11,298 bases of DNA. Origin: Lachnospiraceae bacterium. GTDB taxonomy: Bacteria > Bacillota > Clostridia > Lachnospirales > Lachnospiraceae. The DNA lies in NCBI GenBank assembly GCA_009787745.1, contig WQST01000061.1, forward strand, positions 1 to 11,298, read 5' to 3'. Both the position numbers and the translations under genes were made by a program. The notes under the pieces are model-generated. The model had not been told where the DNA came from, did not search any database, and worked only from the letters and a program-made list of their open reading frames with translations. Below, piece by piece: positions 7,128 through 11,298 of the stretch; positions within the stretch are counted from its first letter, which is position 1, and each line of letters opens with the position of its first letter.

Positions 7128-7828
7128 AAATACGGGATACGCTTCTCAACCTACTGTTTCCGCGCCGTTGCCCGATCTGCGATGAACCCGTTAAATTCGG
7201 GAAAGGCTTGATTTGTCCTCCGTGCTTAACGCGAATTTCATATTTAGATTCACCGACTTGCCTGAAATGCGGGAAAAAGTTACATAATGAAGCCGAATAT
7301 TGTCAGGACTGTGCCGCGCGCAGTCACTCTTTCGATCGGGGGATGGCACTTTTTGAATATCAGAGTATTGCGGGAGCCATCTATCGCTTTAAATATAAAG
7401 GGCGTCATGAATATGCCGATTTCTTTGGTTCGGAAATTTGCGGCAAATTAGGCGAAGATATCCTTAGGCTGAAACCCGATTGCCTTATCCCCGTACCGAT
7501 ACACGCAAAGCGCCTGCGTACCCGCGGTTATAATCAGGCGACCGCGCTTGCTAAAGTGATTTCTGAGCGGCTGAATATTCCCCTTAATGAAAAAATAATC
7601 CGGCGGGTGCGCCCGACCAAACCGCTTAAGAATTTAAATTTGCAAGAAAGACAAAATAATTTGAAAAAAGCTTTCAAAATTGAGCGGAATGATGTAAAAT
7701 TAAATACAATAATAATTATTGATGATATCTTTACGACAGGGAGTACGATTGATGCCATGTCCGAGGAACTTAGGCGCATTGGTGTCAAAAAAGTCTATTT
7801 TGTCGCATTATCAATCGGTAAATATTAA
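7118..7828 (+). CDS. comFC: ComFC-family phosphoribosyltransferase-fold protein
   Basis: The 236-residue protein begins with a Cys-rich double zinc-ribbon-like region: C18/C21, C33/C36, C48/C51 and C62/C65, all CxxC pairs. A phosphoribosyltransferase domain follows, with the ComF signature LIPVPIHAKRLRTRGYNQ (123-140) and the PRPP-binding loop IIIIDDIFTTGSTI (198-211). The family is needed for natural transformation in Bacillus and Haemophilus (ComF), acting in the cytosol on incoming single-stranded DNA steps, but is also common in species not known to be competent. In the segment 167-186 a Leu stands where a Gln is usual in my memory of the family. The ATG lies inside the end of recD2 (10-base overlap, different frame), so translation is probably coupled. 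No comFA helicase lies beside it, but RecD2 does. Confidence 0.92.
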   Translation: MLIEIRDTLLNLLFPRRCPICDEPVKFGKGLICPPCLTRISYLDSPTCLKCGKKLHNEAEYCQDCAARSHSFDRGMALFEYQSIAGAIYRFKYKGRHEYADFFGSEICGKLGEDILRLKPDCLIPVPIHAKRLRTRGYNQATALAKVISERLNIPLNEKIIRRVRPTKPLKNLNLQERQNNLKKAFKIERNDVKLNTIIIIDDIFTTGSTIDAMSEELRRIGVKKVYFVALSIGKY

Positions 7829-7843
7829 TTTAAACAGTTATGC

Positions 7844-7852
7844 TGAGGAGGT
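7844..7852 (+). promoter_or_regulatory. Strong ribosome-binding site of yvyF
   Basis: TGAGGAGGT is a near-perfect complement to the 16S 3' end, six bases before ATG 7859. It is the strongest site in the window and fixes that start. It suggests yvyF is translated independently of and more strongly than comFC. Confidence 0.85.
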
Positions 7853-7858
7853 TTAAGG

Positions 7859-8263
7859 ATGAATGTACGTCATTGCAGGTATTGCAAAAAACTCTTTAAT
7901 CATGTAATGGGCCCTCCCATTTGCCCTTTATGCAAGGACGAAAAAGAGCGTGAATTTCAAAAAGTAAAAAAATTCGTACAGGATAATCGCGGTGCGGCGA
8001 TTAACGTTGTCGCCGAAGAATGTGAAGTTGATATCAAGCAAATCAATCAATGGATTAGAGAAGAGCGGTTACAGTTCGCTGATGATTCACCGATTCGTGT
8101 TTCCTGTGAGAAATGCGGCGAGATGATTCGCAGCGGTACTTTCTGCGAGAAGTGTAAATCAGAAATGACCAATACTCTAAGTAACGTATATAAGAAAGAA
8201 ATAGCGCCTGCCCCGGAACCTGTTAAGAAGTCGCCGGATAAAGATAAAATGAGATTTTTATAG
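7859..8263 (+). CDS. yvyF: YvyF/TIGR03826-type flagellar operon protein (zinc ribbons plus HTH)
   Basis: The 134-residue protein has an N-terminal Cys4 site (C6, C9, C22, C25), a helical stretch with a helix-turn-helix of MerR-like look (about 45-70: AAINVVAEECEVDIKQINQWI), a second Cys4 site (C83, C86, C96, C99, with CGEMIRSGTFCEKC) and a polar Pro/Lys-rich tail. This order, and the position right after comFC, match Bacillus YvyF, which there precedes flgM, yvyG and flgK. The family is named for its place in flagellar operons. A regulatory or assembly role is assumed, since the biochemical function is not known to me. FlgM does not follow here. Gaps of 30 and 19 bases to its neighbours suggest cotranscription. 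Confidence 0.82.
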   Translation: MNVRHCRYCKKLFNHVMGPPICPLCKDEKEREFQKVKKFVQDNRGAAINVVAEECEVDIKQINQWIREERLQFADDSPIRVSCEKCGEMIRSGTFCEKCKSEMTNTLSNVYKKEIAPAPEPVKKSPDKDKMRFL

Positions 8264-8282
8264 CACGGCATGAGAGGTTAAA

Positions 8283-8675
8283 ATGATAAATGAAGAACGC
8301 GTGATCCTGATGACGAAATTAGCATCGTATGAGCGCGGTCCGGGGAAAAAAAATGTTGCAATCAGCAGTTTTTTCCGAAGTGATTATATAGGATTTCAAA
8401 TCTTAAAGTCAGCAATCTGTGCAACGATGGCATTTGCCATCGTGGTTGGTGTGTATTTATTTTACCACTTTGAAGATTTGATGCAGGATATTTATCAGCT
8501 TGATTTGATTGAAACAGGTAAGGAGTTACTTAAGTATTATTTGATTTTGGTGGGAGTATATTGTGCCATATCTTATGCCGTTTATTCCTACCGCTATCAT
8601 AAAGCCCGCAAAAGTTTGAAAAATTACTATCAGCATTTACGCAAGCTAACACAGATGTATGATGGTAAAGAATAA
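8283..8675 (+). CDS. Small two-helix membrane protein of unknown function
   Basis: I do not recognise this 130-residue protein. An N-terminal polar region of about 38 residues (basic GPGKKN near 19-24) is followed by a hydrophobic helix at about 44-62. A short acidic loop (FEDLMQDIYQLDLIET, 63-78) and a second helix at about 83-103 (YYLILVGVYCAISYAVYSY) come next. The C-terminal tail is basic and amphipathic (RYHKARKSLKNYYQHLRKL, 104-122). With both ends positively charged, both termini probably face the cytosol. There is no signal peptide and no catalytic motif. GAGAGG (8271-8276) lies well placed before the ATG. It lies between yvyF and a larger membrane protein upstream of cdaA. A role with either neighbour is only positional inference. 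Confidence 0.7.
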   Translation: MINEERVILMTKLASYERGPGKKNVAISSFFRSDYIGFQILKSAICATMAFAIVVGVYLFYHFEDLMQDIYQLDLIETGKELLKYYLILVGVYCAISYAVYSYRYHKARKSLKNYYQHLRKLTQMYDGKE

Positions 8676-8710
8676 TTCTGGGATGCCAAAGAACTGCACC
8701 GTAGAATTAT
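8672..8710 (+). other. Intercistronic hairpin starting at a stop codon
   Basis: ATAATTCT (8672-8679) pairs perfectly with AGAATTAT (8703-8710). Inside, GG and TGC (8681-8682, 8684-8686) pair with GCACC (8696-8700) around a nine-base loop, with small bulges. The stem contains the TAA of the preceding gene (8673-8675). No T tract follows on the + strand, so termination is unlikely. It lies before the weak site GAAAGG (8718-8723) of the next gene and could set RNA stability or relative expression. Confidence 0.45.
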
Positions 8711-8733
8711 AAAAATCGAAAGGCATTTATTTA

Positions 8734-9690
8734 ATGACCGGTCTATTAGTTGCAAAGCAATATATCAAAAATTTTATCGCCAGATATGAAGTCTATCTTC
8801 ATCCGCTGGGAAAGTTCCTGATGGCTTTTATAGCATTATTGTTTGTGAACGGAGCAACAGGGTTTATGCCGAGACTAAACAGTCTGGCGATAGTTTTTGT
8901 TGTGGCTTTAATGTGTTCGTTTATGCCGCCCAATTTTACCATTATCGTGTCAGGCGGATTTATTATTGCGCATTTTTATGAAGCTTCAATGGAATGTGCG
9001 GTAGTCGTATTAGCGATTTTTTTACTTATGTTTTTTATTTATTATCGTTTTTCTCCTAAAGATACATGGGTAATCTTAATTACTCCGATTTGTTTCATGC
9101 TAAAAATCCCGTATGTGATCCCCCTTGTTTTGGGGCTAATGGGTACCCCTTTGTCAATTGTGTCAGCGGCTTGCGGTATCATCACTTACTATACGATCAC
9201 ATATATATCAGGGAGTGTTATAACTTTGTCAGGAATGGCGGCTGATGATATGGCAGTCAGATTCCGCTTTATCATTGATGGCCTGATGAGTAACAGAGCC
9301 ATGTTAGTGATGATATTTGCTTTTTCCGCAACGATAATTGTCGTTTATCTCATTCGGCGGATGCCGATCGATCATAACTGGATTATTGCCACGATTACAG
9401 GAGCGCTGGTTAATATCATGGTTTTATTATTAGGTGATCTGATTTGGGATACGACTGTGTCAGTATTCGGAGCGATTCTTGGACTTACAGTGTCAATCGG
9501 AATAGCGAAAGTGGTAGAATTTTTTGCCTACCATGTTGATTATAATCGTGCCGAAAGTGTCCAATTTGAAGATGATGAATACTATTATTATGTAAAAGCA
9601 ATACCCAAGATAACCGTTGCCGCTCCGTCAAGAACGGTCAAAAAAATTCATTCATCACGGCAAAGTACCGTGGGGAGAAGCTCAAGGTAA
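8734..9690 (+). CDS. Polytopic membrane protein of unknown function upstream of cdaA
   Basis: I cannot place this 318-residue protein in a named family. It has roughly eight to ten hydrophobic segments (about 26-43, 49-64, 67-80, 87-105, 112-140, 143-158, 188-206, 213-234 and 241-263). A soluble C-terminal tail of about 55 residues follows, with an acidic-aromatic patch FEDDEYYYYVKAIPK (278-292) and then a basic Ser/Arg-rich end. There is no ATP-binding motif, no transporter signature that I recognise, and no cleaved signal peptide. The ribosome-binding site is modest (GAAAGG, about ten bases from the ATG) and lies behind a 39-base hairpin. Only 33 bases separate it from cdaA, so coexpression with the c-di-AMP synthase is likely. 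It could be a transport or signalling partner of that system, but nothing in the sequence proves this. Confidence 0.75.
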   Translation: MTGLLVAKQYIKNFIARYEVYLHPLGKFLMAFIALLFVNGATGFMPRLNSLAIVFVVALMCSFMPPNFTIIVSGGFIIAHFYEASMECAVVVLAIFLLMFFIYYRFSPKDTWVILITPICFMLKIPYVIPLVLGLMGTPLSIVSAACGIITYYTITYISGSVITLSGMAADDMAVRFRFIIDGLMSNRAMLVMIFAFSATIIVVYLIRRMPIDHNWIIATITGALVNIMVLLLGDLIWDTTVSVFGAILGLTVSIGIAKVVEFFAYHVDYNRAESVQFEDDEYYYYVKAIPKITVAAPSRTVKKIHSSRQSTVGRSSR

Positions 9691-9723
9691 GTTTTTAGCA
9701 TTAAAGGGAGAATTCAAAGATCC

Positions 9724-10611
9724 ATGCAGTTCCTTATAAATCTATGGGATACCATCCTAAATAATAACCTGATTATGCTCCCCAAATATTTAAAGGGGAC
9801 AGATTTCGTGGAGATTTTTATTATCTCTTTTTTAGCATACAGTTTAATGGTTTGGATAAAAACCACTAGGGCGTGGTCATTGCTAAAAGGTGTTGTGATA
9901 ATTGCCGTTTTTATTTTTTTGGCGGCTGTTTTCAATATGAATACGATTCTTTGGATTGTACAAAATATTATCAGTGTTGCGATTATTGCAATTATTGTAA
10001 TAATTCAGCCTGAACTACGTAAAGCGCTTGAAGAGTTGGGGCGTAAGAATATTTTGACATCAATGCTACCTTTTGACTCAATCAAATCAGAAACAGGGCG
10101 CTTCTCAGATCGGACGATCAATGAAATAGCGAAAGCATGTATTGAAATGGGGCGGGCAAAAACAGGGGCTTTGATTGTTGTCGAACAAGAAGACCTCTTG
10201 AATGATTATGAAAGAACGGGAATTGATATCGATGCGCTGGTATCCAGTCAATTACTGATTAATATTTTCGAACATAACACCCCTCTGCATGACGGCGCGG
10301 TACTGGTTCGCGGCGATCGGATTGTCTCTGCGACATGCTATCTTCCGCTTTCCGATAACAGAGGTTTAAGTAAGGAACTCGGTACCAGGCACCGCGCGGG
10401 AATCGGGATATCGGAAATTACTGATTCAATGACAATTATCGTCTCCGAAGAAAGCGGCCGTATCAGCATTGCTTATAAAGGTGAAATGGAACGTAATATT
10501 GATGTTGATGATCTCAAAAATCATTTGATATCAATTCAAGATAAACCTGAAGAAGACAAAAAATCCCGTAAGAAATTGATCAGAAACGGTAAATTGAGGA
10601 AGAAGAATTGA
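9724..10611 (+). CDS. cdaA: CdaA-type membrane diadenylate cyclase
   Basis: CdaA joins two ATP into cyclic di-AMP, the messenger controlling potassium and osmolyte uptake and cell-wall homeostasis. The 295-residue protein has three membrane helices (about 29-45, 55-71, 73-94), with the typical segment KTTRAWSLLKG (46-56). The cytosolic DAC domain follows, starting at IIQPELRKALEELGR (93-107). Catalytic motifs are intact: DGA at 190-192 (in HDGAVLVRGDRIVSA) and RHR at 222-224 (in GTRHRAGIGISE). The last ~25 residues are a Lys-rich tail. The ATG has AAAGGGAG (9703-9710) as ribosome-binding site, at a rather long spacing of 13 bases, and no better start is in frame. The gene is followed by cdaR with a 4-base overlap, the conserved arrangement in Bacillota. 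Activity is probably modulated by CdaR. Confidence 0.96.
   Translation: MQFLINLWDTILNNNLIMLPKYLKGTDFVEIFIISFLAYSLMVWIKTTRAWSLLKGVVIIAVFIFLAAVFNMNTILWIVQNIISVAIIAIIVIIQPELRKALEELGRKNILTSMLPFDSIKSETGRFSDRTINEIAKACIEMGRAKTGALIVVEQEDLLNDYERTGIDIDALVSSQLLINIFEHNTPLHDGAVLVRGDRIVSATCYLPLSDNRGLSKELGTRHRAGIGISEITDSMTIIVSEESGRISIAYKGEMERNIDVDDLKNHLISIQDKPEEDKKSRKKLIRNGKLRKKN
10596..10600 (+). promoter_or_regulatory. Ribosome-binding site that fixes the cdaR TTG start
   Basis: GAGGA lies seven bases before TTG 10608, inside the last codons of cdaA. No ATG in the cdaR frame precedes the membrane helix, so this site supports the TTG as initiation codon. Confidence 0.7.
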
Positions 10612-11298
10612 AATCTTTTTTGACAAAAAATCTGGGTTTAAAAATAGCATCGTTAATATTCGCTACCTTTATGTGGATAATTGTAACAAATATTAATGAC
10701 CCTGTCGATTATAAAACTTTCGACAATGTTAGGGTGCAAATTATTAATACCAACATGCTTGATGAGAGCGGGCGTGTTTATGAAGTATTGGACGGTACCG
10801 ATATCATCCCCAGGGTTACAGTCCGCGCTCCGCGAACTGTAATTTACAGGATAAATCATGCTAATATTATTGCAAAAGCAGATATTAATGAAATAAGCAG
10901 TTTTGATTCGATTGCGATTACTTTAGAAGTTGATAATGTTTCGGAGAATGAAATTAATGATATCTATGGAACGATAGATAGATTAAAACTAAATATAGAA
11001 AATAAAAAATCGCAAAGTTTCTACATTCAGGCAGCCGCGGAAGGTGATGTCGCGGAAGGATATATTTATATGCCCGAAGATATTACGATTGAACCCAATA
11101 CAGTAACTGTCAGCGGGCCTGAATCCATAATAAATCAGATTGCTTCGGTAAAGGCAAGCTTTAATGTCTCGAATTTTGCGAATGATATCAGCTCTACTGT
11201 AGAAGTTAAGTTATATGACACAGAAGGGGCGGTTATTCCGACTGACCGATTGAGTCAATCAATTAGAAACAGTTCCATCAAGATCCCCATTCTTGAAA
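10608..11298 (+). CDS. cdaR: CdaR, YbbR-domain regulator of CdaA (3' end missing)
   Basis: The frame opens with TTG overlapping the cdaA stop (TTGA, 10608-10611) and runs in frame to the right edge: 230 codons, no stop reached. The product has a short basic N-terminus, one membrane anchor (about 7-27, LGLKIASLIFATFMWIIVTN) and then extracellular YbbR-type repeats. The first is at about 35-130 (VQIINTNMLDESGRVYEVLD, TVRAPRTVI) and the second at about 137-228 (GYIYMPEDITIEPNTVTVSG, with PESIINQIASVKASFNVS). Full CdaR usually has three or four such repeats, so 80-200 residues are probably missing. CdaR binds CdaA in the membrane and adjusts c-di-AMP synthesis, possibly sensing the wall side. Overlapping genes imply coupled translation. 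The gene is easily missed because of its TTG start and the truncation by the window edge. Confidence 0.9.
   Translation, partial: MKSFLTKNLGLKIASLIFATFMWIIVTNINDPVDYKTFDNVRVQIINTNMLDESGRVYEVLDGTDIIPRVTVRAPRTVIYRINHANIIAKADINEISSFDSIAITLEVDNVSENEINDIYGTIDRLKLNIENKKSQSFYIQAAAEGDVAEGYIYMPEDITIEPNTVTVSGPESIINQIASVKASFNVSNFANDISSTVEVKLYDTEGAVIPTDRLSQSIRNSSIKIPILE

Overview
The window reads as a chromosomal segment of a flagellated, Gram-positive-type bacterium, most likely a member of the Clostridia (Lachnospiraceae-like). This rests on remembered family knowledge. The run of an MreB/Mbl actin followed by two FlgG-family rod genes matches the Bacillus mbl-flhO-flhP block. ComFC followed by a YvyF/TIGR03826 protein matches the Bacillus comF-flagellar neighbourhood. 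CdaA and CdaR are the Bacillota c-di-AMP pair, and several Shine-Dalgarno sites are AGGAGG-like. No rRNA or other taxonomic marker is present, so the assignment is inference.

Positions 1-1149 hold the 3' part of a surface-type protein. It has Asp/Gly/Asn/Tyr-rich spacer segments followed by a DUF6273-like C-terminal domain. By eye it is clearly richer in G+C than the rest. It ends at a textbook intrinsic terminator with a C(TTCG)G loop. A 513-base non-coding gap (1150-1662) follows. It contains a second terminator-like hairpin, an AT-only palindrome, a good sigma-A promoter (TTGAAA-16-TATAAT) and a short leader.

From 1663 to the right edge every gene is on the + strand with small gaps or overlaps and no convincing terminator, so it may be one long transcription unit. 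The order is mreB/mbl (cell-shape actin), flgF/flhO and flgG/flhP (flagellar rod), a single-domain FlgJ-type rod-binding protein, recD2 (5'-3' DNA helicase), comFC (phosphoribosyltransferase-fold protein), yvyF (zinc-ribbon/HTH flagellar protein), two membrane proteins of unknown function, cdaA (diadenylate cyclase) and the first two thirds or so of cdaR (YbbR-domain partner of CdaA). CdaR starts at a TTG that overlaps the cdaA stop and runs off the window.

The genes join morphogenesis, flagellar rod assembly, DNA processing and c-di-AMP synthesis. Most are well-known families. The least explained items are the two membrane proteins between yvyF and cdaA, two intercistronic hairpins (2666-2695 and 8672-8710), an enlarged middle domain in FlgG, and a tRNA-Leu D-arm-like stretch in the mreB leader. 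I found no CRISPR array, insertion sequence, complete tRNA or rRNA gene, and no clear new defence system.
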